Source of the DNA: Nonomuraea candida
Lineage (GTDB): Bacteria > Actinomycetota > Actinomycetes > Streptosporangiales > Streptosporangiaceae
Direction: 5' to 3'
Assembly (NCBI RefSeq): GCF_000725485.1
Contig: NZ_JOAG01000005.1
Span: 186,001 to 250,000 of the forward strand
Length of the DNA stretch: 64,000 nt
Position 1 is the stretch's first letter. Each line of letters opens with the position of its first letter. Below the pieces are notes generated by a model, which saw only the letters and a program-made list of their open reading frames with translations, was not told where the DNA came from and ran no database searches. Positions 48,210-59,516 of this stretch are shown here, piece by piece. The translations under genes and the position numbers were made by a program.

Positions 48210-48266
48210 CCACGGCTTTCCTCCGCCGAGGCACGCTGCCTTCCCCGAGCCTCACCGTCCCCAAAC

Positions 48267-48316
48267 CCCGCCGTCCCCGCCGGACGCTCCCGGAGGGGGC
48301 CGGCGGGGCGGGGCGG
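48267..48316. terminator. GC-rich hairpin between convergent LLM oxidoreductase and tpx genes
   Basis: Arms 48267-48283 (ending ccccgccgg) and 48300-48316 (starting ccggcgggg) pair with one or two mismatches around a 16-nt loop. It is placed to act as a bidirectional terminator; no T-tract. Confidence 0.55.
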
Positions 48317-48330
48317 TCAGACGCGGCGGG

Positions 48331-48831
<501 letters not shown>

Positions 48832-48944
48832 GGAAATCCTCCTGTTACGGAATGGTTGCCCAGGCCCGATGATCCTATCGGCGCGCAGCCGTACAGCCAG
48901 GTCAGGCTCAGCCGCCAGGCGCGGAGCCGTACCCGGCCTGCCGC

Positions 48945-51900
48945 TCAGACGTTGCGGCGGTACTGGCCGCCCGCTTCGAACAGGGCCTCGGTGATCTGGC
49001 CCAGGGAGCAGTGGCGGGCCGCCTCCATCAGCACCTCGAACGCGTTGCCCTCCGACATCGCCACCTCGCGCAGCCGGGCGAGGTGGGCGGGCGCCTCCGA
49101 CCGGTTGCGCTCGTGGAAGGCGCGCAGCCGGTCGAGCTGCGAGCGCTTCTCCTCCTCGGTGCCCCTGGCCAACTCCAGCTTGTGGGCGTCGGACTCGTTC
49201 TCGCCGTTCGGGTTGCGGAAGGTGTTGACGCCGACGATGGGCAGCGAGCCGTCGTGCTTGCGCATCTCGTACAGCATGGACTCGTCCTGGATCTTGCCGC
49301 GCTGGTAGCCGGTCTCCATCGCGCCGAGCACGCCGCCCCGGTCGGACAGCCGCTCGAACTCGGCCAGCACCGCCTCCTCCACCAGGTCCGTGAGCTCCTC
49401 GATGATGAACGCGCCCTGCAGCGGGTTCTCGTTCCTGGCCAGGCCCCATTCGCGGTTGATGATGAGCTGGATGGCCATGGCGCGGCGCACGGAATCGGCC
49501 GACGGGGTGGTGACGGCCTCGTCGAAGGCGTTGGTGTGCAGGCTGTTGCAGTTGTCGTAGACGGCGATCAGCGCCTGGAGGGTGGTACGGATGTCGTTGA
49601 AGTTCATCTCCTGGGCGTGCAGCGAGCGGCCCGAGGTCTGGATGTGGTACTTCAGCTTCTGCGAGCGCTCGCCGGCGCCGTAGCGCTCGCGCATCGCCAC
49701 CGCCCAGATGCGGCGCGCCACCCGGCCGAGCACGCTGTACTCGGGGTCCATGCCGTTGGAGAAGAAGAACGACAGGTTCGGCGCGAAGTCGTCGATCTTC
49801 ATGCCCCTGGCCAGGTACGCCTCCACGTACGTGAAGCCGTTGGCCAGCGTGAAGGCGAGCTGGCTGATGGGGTTGGCCCCGGCCTCGGCGATGTGATAGC
49901 CGGAGATCGAGACCGAGTAGAAGTTCCTGACCCCGTTGCGGATGAACCACTCCTGGATGTCGGCCATCATCCGCAGGGAGAACTCGGTGGAGAAGATGCA
50001 GGTGTTCTGGCCCTGGTCCTCCTTGAGGATGTCGGCCTGCACCGTGCCCCTGACCGTGGCCAGGGTGCGCGCGCTCAGCTCGCGGTCCTCGGCCTCGTCG
50101 GGGTCGCGGCCGTGCTCGGCGCGGAAGCGGTCCCTGGCCTGGTCGATGGCGGCGTTGAGGTAGAAGGCCAGGATCGTGGGGGCCGGGCCGTTGATCGTCA
50201 TGGAGACGGACGTGTTGGGCGCGGCCAGGTCGAACCCGTCGTAGAGCACCTTCATGTCGTCGAGGGTCGCGATCGAAACCCCCGAAGTGCCGACTTTTCC
50301 GTAAATGTCGGGGCGCAGGTCGGGGTCGTGACCGTACAGCGTGACCGAGTCGAACGCGGTGGACAGCCGCGTCGCGGGCTGCCCCTCCGACAGCAGCTTG
50401 AAGCGCCTGTTGGTGCGGAACGGATCGCCCTCGCCGGCGAACATCCGGGTCGGGTCCTCGTCGTCGCGCTTGAACGGGAAGACCCCGGCGGTGAACGGGA
50501 ACATCCCCGGCAGGTTCTCGCCGCGCAGGAAGCGCAGCAGGTCGCCGTGGTCGTGGTAGCGCGGCAGGGCCACCCTCGGGATACGGTTGCCCGACAGCGT
50601 CTCGCGCCAGAGCGGGGTGTGGATCTCGCGGTCGCGCACCTTCACCACCAGCTCGTCGGCGGTGTAGCGCTCCCTGATCGCGGGCCAGCCGTCGAGCAGC
50701 GCCCGGCTCTCGTCGGACAGCTCCCGCTCCGCCCGCTCGGCCAGCTCGGCCAGCTCTCCACCGTCCCCCTGGTTCAGGAGGTCGCGGACGGCGGCGAGCT
50801 GCTGGCGGCGGCGGGCCACCTCGGCCTGGGCGAGCGTCTCGGCGTGGTAGGCGCGCACGGTCTCGGCGATGTCGGCCAGGTAGCGGGCCCTGGCCGGCGG
50901 GACGATGGCCGCCGACGCCTTGGAGACGCGGCCCTCGACCGGCGCCAGCAGTCCCGGGCTCTCGGCGCCGGTCGGGAGCAGCGGCTTGAGGTGGTGGTAG
51001 AGGGCGGTGACGCCGCTGTCGTTGTAGCGGGCCGCGATGGTGCCGAAGACCGGCATCTCCTCGGGAGAGACGCCGAACGCCTCGCGGTTGCGTACGAGCT
51101 GGCGGCGCACGTCGCGCAGGGCGTCCTCCGCGCCGCGCCGCTCGTACTTGTTGATCACCACGGCCTCGGCGAAGTCCAGCATGTCGATCTTCTCGAGCTG
51201 GGAGGCCGCCCCGAACTCGGGCGTCATGACGTAGATCGGCACGTCCACGTGCGGCACGATGCCCGCGTCGCCCTGGCCGATGCCGGGCGTCTCCACGATC
51301 ACCAGGTCGTGCCCGGCGGCGCGGCAGGCCGCGATCACGTCGTCGAGGCAGGCGGGCACCTCGTTGGCCGCGCCCCGGGTGGCCAGGGAGCGGAAGTAGG
51401 TCTGCGGGCTCAGGCTGTTCATCCTGATGCGGTCGCCGAGCAGCGCGCCGCCGCCGCGCCGGCGGGTGGGATCGATGGCGATGATCGCGATGCGCAGCTT
51501 GTCGTCGTTGTCCACGCGGAACCTGCGGACCAGCTCGTCGGTGAGCGAGGACTTGCCGGAGCCGCCCGTGCCGGTGATGCCGAGCACCGGGGCGCGCCGC
51601 TCCACCCCCCTCAGGCCCTCCAGCAGGCCGGCCGGGGCGCGGCCCGACTCGATGAGCGTGATCGCGCGGGCCAGCGCCGCCTGGTCGCCCGAGACCACGG
51701 CCTCCACCGACGGCGGATCGCCCAGCTCGACGTCACAGTCCTCGATCAGCTTGTTGATCATGCCGGGCAGGCCGTACCGCTGGCCGTCCTCCGGCGAGAA
51801 GATGCGGGTGACGCCACGGGAGTGCAGCAGCTCGATCTCCTCGGGGACGATCACGCCCCCGCCGCCGCCGTACACCTTGACGTGGCCCGCGCCGCGCTCG

Positions 51901-52148
51901 CGCAGCAGGTCCACCAGGTAGGAGAAGAACTCGACGTGCCCGCCCTGGTAGGAGCTGATCGCCACGCCCTGGACGTCCTCCTGGATGGCGGCCGTGACGA
52001 TCTCGTCCACGGAGCGGTTGTGCCCAAGGTGGATGACCTCGGCCCCCTGGGACTGGAGGATGCGCCGCATGATGTTGATCGCCGCGTCGTGGCCGTCGAA
52101 CAGGGCCGCGGCGGTGACGAAGCGGACTGGGTGTACCGGGACGTGCAC
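48945..52148 (-). CDS. icmF: Fused isobutyryl-CoA mutase
   Basis: Adenosylcobalamin-dependent mutase interconverting isobutyryl- and n-butyryl-CoA, with a built-in G-protein chaperone. 1067 residues in the IcmF order: B12-binding domain (1-140; [10 protein letters not shown] and [10 protein letters not shown]), MeaI-type GTPase (about 165-400; P-loop [24 protein letters not shown]), linker, then the mutase barrel ([28 protein letters not shown]). GTG 52148 follows AAGGAG. Divergent from a glucose-dehydrogenase-like gene with a palindrome between. Links valine/branched-chain catabolism and butyryl-CoA pools. Confidence 0.96.
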   Translation of the reverse strand: MHVPVHPVRFVTAAALFDGHDAAINIMRRILQSQGAEVIHLGHNRSVDEIVTAAIQEDVQGVAISSYQGGHVEFFSYLVDLLRERGAGHVKVYGGGGGVIVPEEIELLHSRGVTRIFSPEDGQRYGLPGMINKLIEDCDVELGDPPSVEAVVSGDQAALARAITLIESGRAPAGLLEGLRGVERRAPVLGITGTGGSGKSSLTDELVRRFRVDNDDKLRIAIIAIDPTRRRGGGALLGDRIRMNSLSPQTYFRSLATRGAANEVPACLDDVIAACRAAGHDLVIVETPGIGQGDAGIVPHVDVPIYVMTPEFGAASQLEKIDMLDFAEAVVINKYERRGAEDALRDVRRQLVRNREAFGVSPEEMPVFGTIAARYNDSGVTALYHHLKPLLPTGAESPGLLAPVEGRVSKASAAIVPPARARYLADIAETVRAYHAETLAQAEVARRRQQLAAVRDLLNQGDGGELAELAERAERELSDESRALLDGWPAIRERYTADELVVKVRDREIHTPLWRETLSGNRIPRVALPRYHDHGDLLRFLRGENLPGMFPFTAGVFPFKRDDEDPTRMFAGEGDPFRTNRRFKLLSEGQPATRLSTAFDSVTLYGHDPDLRPDIYGKVGTSGVSIATLDDMKVLYDGFDLAAPNTSVSMTINGPAPTILAFYLNAAIDQARDRFRAEHGRDPDEAEDRELSARTLATVRGTVQADILKEDQGQNTCIFSTEFSLRMMADIQEWFIRNGVRNFYSVSISGYHIAEAGANPISQLAFTLANGFTYVEAYLARGMKIDDFAPNLSFFFSNGMDPEYSVLGRVARRIWAVAMRERYGAGERSQKLKYHIQTSGRSLHAQEMNFNDIRTTLQALIAVYDNCNSLHTNAFDEAVTTPSADSVRRAMAIQLIINREWGLARNENPLQGAFIIEELTDLVEEAVLAEFERLSDRGGVLGAMETGYQRGKIQDESMLYEMRKHDGSLPIVGVNTFRNPNGENESDAHKLELARGTEEEKRSQLDRLRAFHERNRSEAPAHLARLREVAMSEGNAFEVLMEAARHCSLGQITEALFEAGGQYRRNV

Positions 52149-52189
52149 GCCTGATCACTCCTTCGTGGAGGCTCCATCTACGAAGATAC

Positions 52190-52201
52190 TAGGACGTCCT
52201 A
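52190..52201. promoter_or_regulatory. 12-bp palindrome in the icmF upstream region
   Basis: taggacgtccta is a perfect palindrome, 42 nt upstream of the icmF start and 64 nt upstream of the divergent MDR gene, a typical operator position for a TetR-like dimer. No regulator gene is adjacent. Confidence 0.5.
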
Positions 52202-52265
52202 CTATTTCCCAAGAGCGCTATTTCCCAACGGCGGGGTAGGGAGCAAGGCGAAGGGGGTGGCGGCG

Positions 52266-53318
52266 ATGCGCGCGCTGACGTTCGTGCCCGGGGTGAAGGG
52301 CACGCTCGACGTGGAGGAAGTGCCCGACCCGACGCCGGGCCAGGGCGAGCTGCTCGTCCAGGGCCTGGCCCTGGGCGTCTGCGGGACCGACAGGGAGCTG
52401 GAGCGGGGCGAGTACGGCTGGGCGCCGCCCGGCAGGGAACGCATGGTCATCGGCCACGAGTCGCTCGGCCGCGTGGTCCAGGCCCCGGAGGGCTCGGCGT
52501 TCTCGCCGGGCGATCTGGTCGTGGGCGTCGTGCGGCGGCCCGACCCCGTGCCGTGCGGCGCCTGCGCGCGGGGCGAGTTCGACATGTGCCGCAACGGCCG
52601 CTACACCGAGCGGGGCATCAAGGAGATCGACGGGTACGCCGCCGAGCTGTGGACCGTCGAGGCCGGCTACGCGGTGCGCCTGGACCCGGCCCTGGAGAGC
52701 GTCGGCGTGCTGGTCGAGCCCGCCTCGGTGGTGGCCAAGGCGTGGGAGCAGATCGAGCGGATCGGCTCGCGCGCCTGGTTCGAGCCGCACACCCTGCTGG
52801 TCACCGGCGCCGGGCCGATCGGGCTGCTGGCGGCGCTGCTCGGCCACCAGCGGGGGCTGGAGGTGCACGTGCTCGACCGGGCGCCGCGCGGGCTCAAGTC
52901 GGAGCTGGTGGAGGCGCTGGGCGGCACCTACCACTCGGCCTCGACGCTGGAGTCGTTCACGGCGGCCAAGCCGGACATCATCATCGAGTGCACCGGGGCG
53001 GGGCAGCTCGTCATCGACACCATGACCACCACCTCCGCCGCCGGGATCGTCTGCCTGTGCGGGCTCGCGCCGGGCGGGCGGGCGCACCGGGTGGACGCCG
53101 GGGTGATCAACCGGGACATCGTGCTGGAGAACGACGTGATCTTCGGCACCGTCAACGGGAACCTGCGGCACTTCCGCGACGCGGCCACGGCACTGGCCGC
53201 GGCGGACCCGGAGTGGTTGCGGCGGCTGATCACGCGCGAGGTGCCGCTGTCCCGTGCGTCCGAGGTCTTCGAACCGGCCGAGAACGACGTGAAGGCGGTC
53301 ATCGACCTGACCCGCTGA
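52266..53318 (+). CDS. Glucose 1-dehydrogenase-like zinc MDR dehydrogenase
   Basis: 350 residues. Zinc ligands retained: LGVCGTDRELERGEYG and VIGHESLGRV; a shortened structural-zinc lobe CGACARGEFDMC with only three Cys. Nucleotide fold LLVTGAGPIGLLAALLG, and EVHVLDRAP downstream. C-terminal pattern (NRDIVLENDVIFGTVNGN) is that of archaeal-type glucose dehydrogenases. ATG 52266 lies 8 nt after AAGGGGG; a GTG 9 nt upstream is possible. Unlike the two zinc-less MDR genes at 36-40 kb. Confidence 0.87.
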   Translation: MRALTFVPGVKGTLDVEEVPDPTPGQGELLVQGLALGVCGTDRELERGEYGWAPPGRERMVIGHESLGRVVQAPEGSAFSPGDLVVGVVRRPDPVPCGACARGEFDMCRNGRYTERGIKEIDGYAAELWTVEAGYAVRLDPALESVGVLVEPASVVAKAWEQIERIGSRAWFEPHTLLVTGAGPIGLLAALLGHQRGLEVHVLDRAPRGLKSELVEALGGTYHSASTLESFTAAKPDIIIECTGAGQLVIDTMTTTSAAGIVCLCGLAPGGRAHRVDAGVINRDIVLENDVIFGTVNGNLRHFRDAATALAAADPEWLRRLITREVPLSRASEVFEPAENDVKAVIDLTR

Positions 53319-53329
53319 CCTCGGCGGTC

Positions 53330-54193
53330 TCAGTCCGGTTCGTAGGGTCTGTGCCTCCTGGCGGAGGGGGGCTTGGCCTCCGGGGGCGCGCCCACGCGGG
53401 CCGGAGCCCTGCCGCGCGGCACGCTCTCGTCGCCGGCCGTCCGGTCGCCGGCCGTCCGGTCGCCCGCCGTCCGGTCGCCCGCCGTCCGGTCGCCCGCCAG
53501 GGGGTTCCTGGGCGACGGGACCCGCGCGGGCGGCGGAGTCCCCTGAGGACGGGGCGAGCGCCAGGGAAGCCAGGCCAGCCGGCGGTGGGTGCCGCGGCGG
53601 CGGCCCGTCACGCGGAGCGAGAGCACGACGGTCATGAGCACCATGAAGGCCAGCAGCGCGGGCGGGGTGCCTAAGACGTCCAGCGGGGAGCCGTGGCCGG
53701 TCTCCGGGCGCGGCGGGCCCACGAACGGCCGCTCGGTCGAACGGATCTCGTCCTGCCGTTCGGCGTTGGCCTTGACCAGGCGCGGGATGCCGTACCCGAC
53801 GACCTTGTCGGTCTCCCTGGTCTTGCGCTTGAGCCACACGCGATCGACGTTCGCCTCGATGGTGTGGATCTTCTTGCCCTCGACGCGCTCCACGATGCCC
53901 ACGTGGTCGATGCCCTTGTAGCTCTTGCCGCCGCGCCAGTCGTAGAAGACCAGCGCCCCCGGCTCGGGCCGCTGCGTCCAGGCGTCCCGCTGGATGAACC
54001 AGGCCGCGTGCGAAGGCGTCCAGGCGAACTCTCCGACGTATTCGGAGAGGCCGGCCTTGTTCGCGGCCCAGGCGAGGAACATGTCGCACCAGGGCGCGTC
54101 GCGGTACTGGGTGTCTTGGACACGATCCGCGTACCACTGGCCGAACTTGGTGAACTGGCCGCTCTTCTCCTTGTAGCCGAGTTCCTGCCGCAC
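53330..54193 (-). CDS. CHAP-domain protein with membrane segment and GDRTA repeats
   Basis: 287 residues from the only standard start (GTG). CHAP cysteine amidase/peptidase domain: Cys36 in DAPWCDMFLAWAAN, His97 in GIDHVGIVERVEG. One membrane segment near 176-195 and a basic, disordered C-terminal tail with four to five GDRTA units. No signal peptide. The GTG has no ribosome site; a perfect GGAGG sits 7 nt before an in-frame CTG at 54226, which would add 11 conserved-looking residues (DPIADELLKTV). TTA codon at 53674-53672. Its likely substrate is peptidoglycan, by family. Confidence 0.82.
   Translation of the reverse strand: MRQELGYKEKSGQFTKFGQWYADRVQDTQYRDAPWCDMFLAWAANKAGLSEYVGEFAWTPSHAAWFIQRDAWTQRPEPGALVFYDWRGGKSYKGIDHVGIVERVEGKKIHTIEANVDRVWLKRKTRETDKVVGYGIPRLVKANAERQDEIRSTERPFVGPPRPETGHGSPLDVLGTPPALLAFMVLMTVVLSLRVTGRRRGTHRRLAWLPWRSPRPQGTPPPARVPSPRNPLAGDRTAGDRTAGDRTAGDRTAGDESVPRGRAPARVGAPPEAKPPSARRHRPYEPD
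53429..53510. repeat. 15-bp tandem repeat in the CHAP gene
   Basis: gtccggtcgcccgcc or gtccggtcgccggcc repeats about five times in frame, encoding GDRTA units on the - strand. Confidence 0.85.
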
Positions 54194-54374
54194 CGTCTTC
54201 AGCAGCTCGTCCGCGATCGGGTCCAGGGTGACTCCTCCCAGAAAACCGACAAATCACGATGGACTGTAGTAGCGCCATCGCGAAATTGCGCGCGTCAGCA
54301 GGAAAGTGTCTGGATATGTGGCGAAATCGAGGCTATGTGACTGGTGTGACCATGGGGACTCGCTACTACGTACG

Positions 54375-55145
54375 CTAGGAGCCCGCGCCGACCCGGTAGA
54401 CGCCCACGTCGCCCGCGCCCGGCGCGACCACGTCGGCCACGATCACGGTCACGTTGTCGGGAGAGCCGCCCTCGTTGGCCAGGTCGATCAGCCGCTGGAC
54501 GGCCGCCGCCGGCTCTGCCACCGTGGTCAGCACCTCGTGCAGGATCTCGGGCCCGAGCACGGTCGTGAGCCCGTCGGAGCAGAGGAGGTAGCGATCATCG
54601 GGCTCGGCCTCGCGCAGCGCCATGTCGGGCTCCGCCCGGCCCTCGCTGCCCAGCACGCGCAGCACCATCGAACGGCGGGGGTGCACCGCGGCCTGATCCT
54701 CCGTTATCCGGCCTTCGTCCACCATCGACTGCACAAGTGTGTGATCCTTGGTCATCTGGTAGAGAGCACCATCGCGAAGCAAGTATCCGCGGGAGTCACC
54801 GAGATGAGCCAGGGCGAACCGGTAACCGTCCCAGAGCATGGCGGTCACCGTGGTCCCCATCCCCCTGCGCGCGGGGTCGATGTCGGTCAGCTCGACCAGC
54901 CTGCGCGCCGCCTCGTGCACGGCGCCCTCCAGCGCCGCCTCCAGGTCGGAGCCCGTCTCGGGAAGCGTGGCATCCAGCTCGCGCATGACGGCGATCGCCG
55001 CCGAGCTCGCCAGCTCGCCGGCCGCGTGTCCACCCATCCCGTCAGCCACCACGAGCAACCGGCCGCTCGCGTAGCCAGAATCCTCGTTCTGCTCCCTGCG
55101 ACGGCCCACGTCTGATCCGGCGGCATAGCGGATGTTGTGCTTCAT
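54375..55145 (-). CDS. PP2C-family Ser/Thr protein phosphatase
   Basis: 256 residues, a soluble PP2C catalytic domain only. Metal-site motifs: GRRREQNEDSGYA, VVADGMGGHAAGE, ALAHLGDSRGYLL, LCSDGLT and GGSPDNVTVIVADV. It lacks the C-terminal membrane anchor of PstP-type enzymes. Divergent from the HTH-methylase gene with 77 nt between; a Ser/Thr kinase follows that methylase, so kinase and phosphatase bracket it. Confidence 0.93.
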   Translation of the reverse strand: MKHNIRYAAGSDVGRRREQNEDSGYASGRLLVVADGMGGHAAGELASSAAIAVMRELDATLPETGSDLEAALEGAVHEAARRLVELTDIDPARRGMGTTVTAMLWDGYRFALAHLGDSRGYLLRDGALYQMTKDHTLVQSMVDEGRITEDQAAVHPRRSMVLRVLGSEGRAEPDMALREAEPDDRYLLCSDGLTTVLGPEILHEVLTTVAEPAAAVQRLIDLANEGGSPDNVTVIVADVVAPGAGDVGVYRVGAGS

Positions 55146-55222
55146 ACCCTGCAGTAAATCATTGGTTGAAAGACTTCACAAGCAGATGCGCTGAAGACTC
55201 GATGTGAACTACTGTGGACTTC

Positions 55223-57106
55223 ATGAGCCACGACCCGACCGTCAACGCCGGGGACATCGCCCGGCTCGCCGGTGTCGGGCGTGCCGCGGTGAGCAACTGG
55301 CGCCGTCGCCACGACGACTTCCCCCAGCCCATCGGCGGCACCGCCAACCAGCCGCTGTTCTCGCTGCGGCAGGTCGAGTCCTGGCTGCGTCGCTATGGGA
55401 AGTCCTACCAGGTCTCCCTGGGAGATCGCGTCTGGCAACGCCTGAAAGCCGCGGGCGATTTGCGCCTGGGCGAGCTGGTGGCCCAGGCGGGAGCCCTCCT
55501 GACCAGGGCCGCGACCTCCACGACCGGCGGCCCCGGCGGGGCTCCCGACGACGCCGCACGGCTCCCCGCCGGCCCCGCGCCGGCGACCGGGGGCTCCGGT
55601 CCCGAGGGGGACGGCCTGGACGAGCTGGTCCGGGGGCTGGGCGAGCTCGACCGCGAGCTGGCCGGCCTGGTGCTGGAGCTGGGCGCGGAGCTCGGCCCGC
55701 AGGCCGCGTACGAGTTCCTGTGCGAGCGCTACCTCGAAGCCCACTCGCGCCGCCTCTCCGTCACCCGGGAGGACGTCGCCGGGCTGATGGTCCGGCTCGT
55801 GAGCGCCGGCGGCGGCGAGACCCTGCTCGACCCCGCCTGCGGCGTCGGCACGCTGCTGCTCTCCCCCGCCCGCCCGGCGAAGGTGCTGGGCCAGGAGCTG
55901 AGCGAGACCTCGGCCGCCATCACCGCCGCCCGGCTGCGGCTGCGCGGCGTCGAGGCCAGGGTCGTGGCGGGCGACTCCATGCGCGCCGACGGCTTCGCCG
56001 GCGAGCGGGCCGACGCGGTGGTGTGCGACCCGCCGTTCAACGAGCGGGCCTGGGGCTACGAGGAGCTGACCGGTGACCCGCGCTGGGAATACGGCCTGCC
56101 GCCGCGCGGCGAGCCGGAGCTGGCCTGGGTGCAGCACTGCCTGACCCACGTCCGGCCGCGCGGCCTGGTCGCCATCCTCATGCCCCCGGCCGCCGCCAGC
56201 CGCAGGCCGGGCCGGCGCATCCGGGCCAACCTGCTGCGCGCGGGCGCGCTGCGGGCGGTGGTCGCGCTGCCCGGCTCCGACCTGTGGCTGCTGCGCCGCC
56301 CGGCGGCCGGTGAGCGCCCGCCGTCGGAGGTGCTGATCCTCGACGCCACGGCCGACCTGTCGGTGGTGGAGCCGGCCTGGCAGGCCTACCTGGAGGACCG
56401 TTCCGACCAGACCGTGCGCATCATCGACCTGCTGGCCGACGAGGTCGACATGACGCCGGCCCGCCACCAGCGGCACGACGACGTGGGCCGGGCCTTCGCC
56501 GAGGCGCGCGACCGGTTCCTCGCGGCGGCCGCCGTGCCGCCGGACCTGAAGGTGCTGGAGCAGCCGCTCGACCAGCCCGCCACCACGCTGGGCGACCTGA
56601 TCAAGGAGGGCCTGGTGACCACGTCGCAGGCGCCGGCCAGGATGGCCGCCGACGGGGGCGAGATCCCGGTCCTGACCCCCGACGACGTGCTCAACGGCCG
56701 CCCGCCGTCCGGGCGCACGGCCATGCAGCAGGGCCTGGTGCTGATCCGGCCCGGCGACGTGGTGGCCTCCTACTCCGCCGTACGCGTGATGGAGGACGGC
56801 GGAGGGGCGGCGCTGGGGCCGCACCTGACGCTGTACCGGGTCGACTCCCGCAGGCTCGACCCCGACTTCCTGGCCGGCTTCCTGCGGGCCGCAGGCGGGC
56901 GGGTGACGACCGGCTCCAGCAGGTTCGACGTGCGCCGCACCCGGCTGCCCCGGCTGTCGCTGAAGGAGCAGAAGGCGTACGGGGAGGCGTTCAGGCAACT
57001 GGCCGTGCTGGAGGACGCCATCAGGGAGACCTCGTCCCTGGGCCAGACCTTGATCAGGCTGGGCCTCGACGGCCTCGCCGACGGCCATCTGCACCCGCAG
57101 TCCTGA
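55223..57106 (+). CDS. HTH-domain N6-adenine DNA methylase (HsdM-like) with HsdS-like C terminus
   Basis: 627 residues. Residues about 5-60 form a MerR-like HTH (AGDIARLAGVGRAAVSNWRRR...PLFSLRQVESWL). A linker and helical region lead to an HsdM-type catalytic domain with SAM motif DPACGVGTLLL and catalytic DPPFNE (HsdM usually NPPF). The C-terminal quarter (TTLGDLIKEGLVTTSQAP...IPVLTPDDV...RPGDVVASYSAVRV) resembles half a type I specificity subunit. No restriction gene is adjacent. ATG 55223 is preferred to GTG 55214. Neighbours are a PP2C phosphatase and a Ser/Thr kinase. Confidence 0.85.
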   Translation: MSHDPTVNAGDIARLAGVGRAAVSNWRRRHDDFPQPIGGTANQPLFSLRQVESWLRRYGKSYQVSLGDRVWQRLKAAGDLRLGELVAQAGALLTRAATSTTGGPGGAPDDAARLPAGPAPATGGSGPEGDGLDELVRGLGELDRELAGLVLELGAELGPQAAYEFLCERYLEAHSRRLSVTREDVAGLMVRLVSAGGGETLLDPACGVGTLLLSPARPAKVLGQELSETSAAITAARLRLRGVEARVVAGDSMRADGFAGERADAVVCDPPFNERAWGYEELTGDPRWEYGLPPRGEPELAWVQHCLTHVRPRGLVAILMPPAAASRRPGRRIRANLLRAGALRAVVALPGSDLWLLRRPAAGERPPSEVLILDATADLSVVEPAWQAYLEDRSDQTVRIIDLLADEVDMTPARHQRHDDVGRAFAEARDRFLAAAAVPPDLKVLEQPLDQPATTLGDLIKEGLVTTSQAPARMAADGGEIPVLTPDDVLNGRPPSGRTAMQQGLVLIRPGDVVASYSAVRVMEDGGGAALGPHLTLYRVDSRRLDPDFLAGFLRAAGGRVTTGSSRFDVRRTRLPRLSLKEQKAYGEAFRQLAVLEDAIRETSSLGQTLIRLGLDGLADGHLHPQS

Positions 57107-57146
57107 CGGTGTAGCTTTGCCCGGAAAGGCTGCGGGAGGGGGGTCA

Positions 57147-58037
<891 letters not shown>

Positions 58038-58131
58038 CCCCGGCCCCACCCGCCCGCCGGCCACCCTCCGAGAGGGGCGGGGATCGTTGAACGCGCTCTC
58101 TCGGGTAACCCGGATCGTTATCCGACCTCCG

Positions 58132-58182
58132 TTGACAGGGGCATACGGGCTCCAACAATCTCATGAGAGAGCGCTCTCTCAT
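58132..58182 (+). promoter_or_regulatory. Promoter and LacI-type operator of the beta-glucoside operon
   Basis: TTGACA (58132-58137), 16 nt, AACAAT (58154-58159), then a perfect 20-bp palindrome atgagagagcgctctctcat (58163-58182) with the CG centre typical of LacI-family operators and similar in style to CebR boxes. An exact half-site gcgctctctc occurs upstream at 58093-58102. Predicted target of the LacI protein at 62675-63670. Confidence 0.75.
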
Positions 58183-58214
58183 CCATTCCCGAGAGGTAAC
58201 CCAGGAGGGTTTCC

Positions 58215-59516
58215 ATGACCCCTCGCATCCGGCGGTTCGGCCTGCCCCTGCTCACCGCGTCCCTCCTCGCCCTGGCGACGGCGTGCGGCGGCGGCGCCGA
58301 CGGCGGCGGGACCGCGGCCGAGTCGAGCGCCCAGCCCGGAGAGAAGATCAAGCTGACCATCGGCCTGTTCGGCGACTTCGGCTTCAAGCCGCTCTACGAG
58401 GAATACAAGAAGACCCGCCCGAACATCGAGATCGTCGAGAACGTCACCCAGTTCAACGACCACCACAGCAACCTGGTCAAGCGGCTGGCCACCAACGCCG
58501 GCGCCGGGGACATCGAGGCCGTCGAGGTCGGCTACATCAGCACCTTCACCGCCCAGCCCGGCAAGTTCACCGACCTCAAGCAGTACGGGCTGGACAAGCG
58601 GCAGGCCGACTATCTCGACTGGAAGTGGCAGCAGGGCCTGAGCAAGGACGGCTCGCAGGTGCTCGGCCTCGGCACCGACGTGGGCGGCCTGGCCATGTGC
58701 TACCGCAAGGACCTGTTCAAGAAGGCCGGGCTGCCGGACGAGCGCGAGGAGGTGTCGGCGCTCTGGCCCACCTGGGAGGACTACATCGCGACCGGCAAGA
58801 AGTTCGCCGCGGCGGACGTGGCCGGCGCCAAGTTCGTGGACTCCCCCGGCGAGATCTTCCGCGCCATGGTCAACCAGGCCCCGGCCGGCCTGTACGACGC
58901 CCAGGACAACATCATCGTCGCGTCCAACCCCGACGTGAAGAAGGCGTGGGACCTGTCGAACCAGCTCACGCAGGAGGGCCTGACCGCCAAGCTGGCGGCC
59001 TTCTCCCCGCCGTGGAACACCGGCTTCGCCAAGGGCTCGTTCGCCACGATCATCTGCCCGGCCTGGATGACGGGCTTCATCCAGGAGCAGGCCAAGGACT
59101 CGGCCGGCAAGTGGGACATCGCGACCGTGCCCGGCGGCTCGGGCAACAGCGGCGGCTCGCACCTCATGGTGCCCAAGCAGAGCAAGCACCCGAAGGAGGC
59201 GGCCGAGCTGATCGACTTCCTCACCTCCAAGGAGAACCAGGCCAAGGTGTTCAAGGAGGAGGGCACGTTCCCCTCCATCCCGGCCCTGTACGACGACCCC
59301 TCGATCCAGAACTTCACCAAGCCGTTCTTCGGCGACGCCCCCATCGGCAAGATCTACTCCGACGCCGCCAAGGCGCTCAAGCCGCAGCACCTCGGCCCCA
59401 AGGAGGGCGACGTGCGGGTGGCCATCGGCAACGGGCTCGGGCGCGTCGAGCAGGGCAAGCAGACGCCCGACGAGGCGTGGGCGCAGGTGCTCGAGGACGT
59501 CAAGAAGATCAAATGA
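58215..59516 (+). CDS. Beta-glucoside-type ABC substrate-binding lipoprotein
   Basis: 433 residues; twin-Arg-containing signal (RIRRFGLPLLTASLLALATAC) with a slightly atypical lipobox ATAC, Cys24. Family-1 binding protein (KLTIGLFGDFGFKPLYEEYK, VGGLAMCYRKDLFKKAGL). AGGAGG lies 7 nt before ATG. Its stop overlaps the first permease (ATGA). GH1 enzyme and LacI regulator in the same operon point to cellobiose or another beta-glucoside as ligand, by context. Confidence 0.92.
   Translation: MTPRIRRFGLPLLTASLLALATACGGGADGGGTAAESSAQPGEKIKLTIGLFGDFGFKPLYEEYKKTRPNIEIVENVTQFNDHHSNLVKRLATNAGAGDIEAVEVGYISTFTAQPGKFTDLKQYGLDKRQADYLDWKWQQGLSKDGSQVLGLGTDVGGLAMCYRKDLFKKAGLPDEREEVSALWPTWEDYIATGKKFAAADVAGAKFVDSPGEIFRAMVNQAPAGLYDAQDNIIVASNPDVKKAWDLSNQLTQEGLTAKLAAFSPPWNTGFAKGSFATIICPAWMTGFIQEQAKDSAGKWDIATVPGGSGNSGGSHLMVPKQSKHPKEAAELIDFLTSKENQAKVFKEEGTFPSIPALYDDPSIQNFTKPFFGDAPIGKIYSDAAKALKPQHLGPKEGDVRVAIGNGLGRVEQGKQTPDEAWAQVLEDVKKIK

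Noticed and set aside
49011..52154. 1047-codon open frame on the + strand
   Set aside because: It is the antisense shadow of icmF: arginine/glycine/alanine/valine-rich translation with no domain, whereas the - strand matches IcmF throughout. Long antisense frames are normal at this GC content.
53429..53510. CRISPR array
   Set aside because: Repeats are 15 bp, in frame and without spacers; they encode GDRTA units of the CHAP protein. No other repeat-spacer pattern or cas gene was seen.
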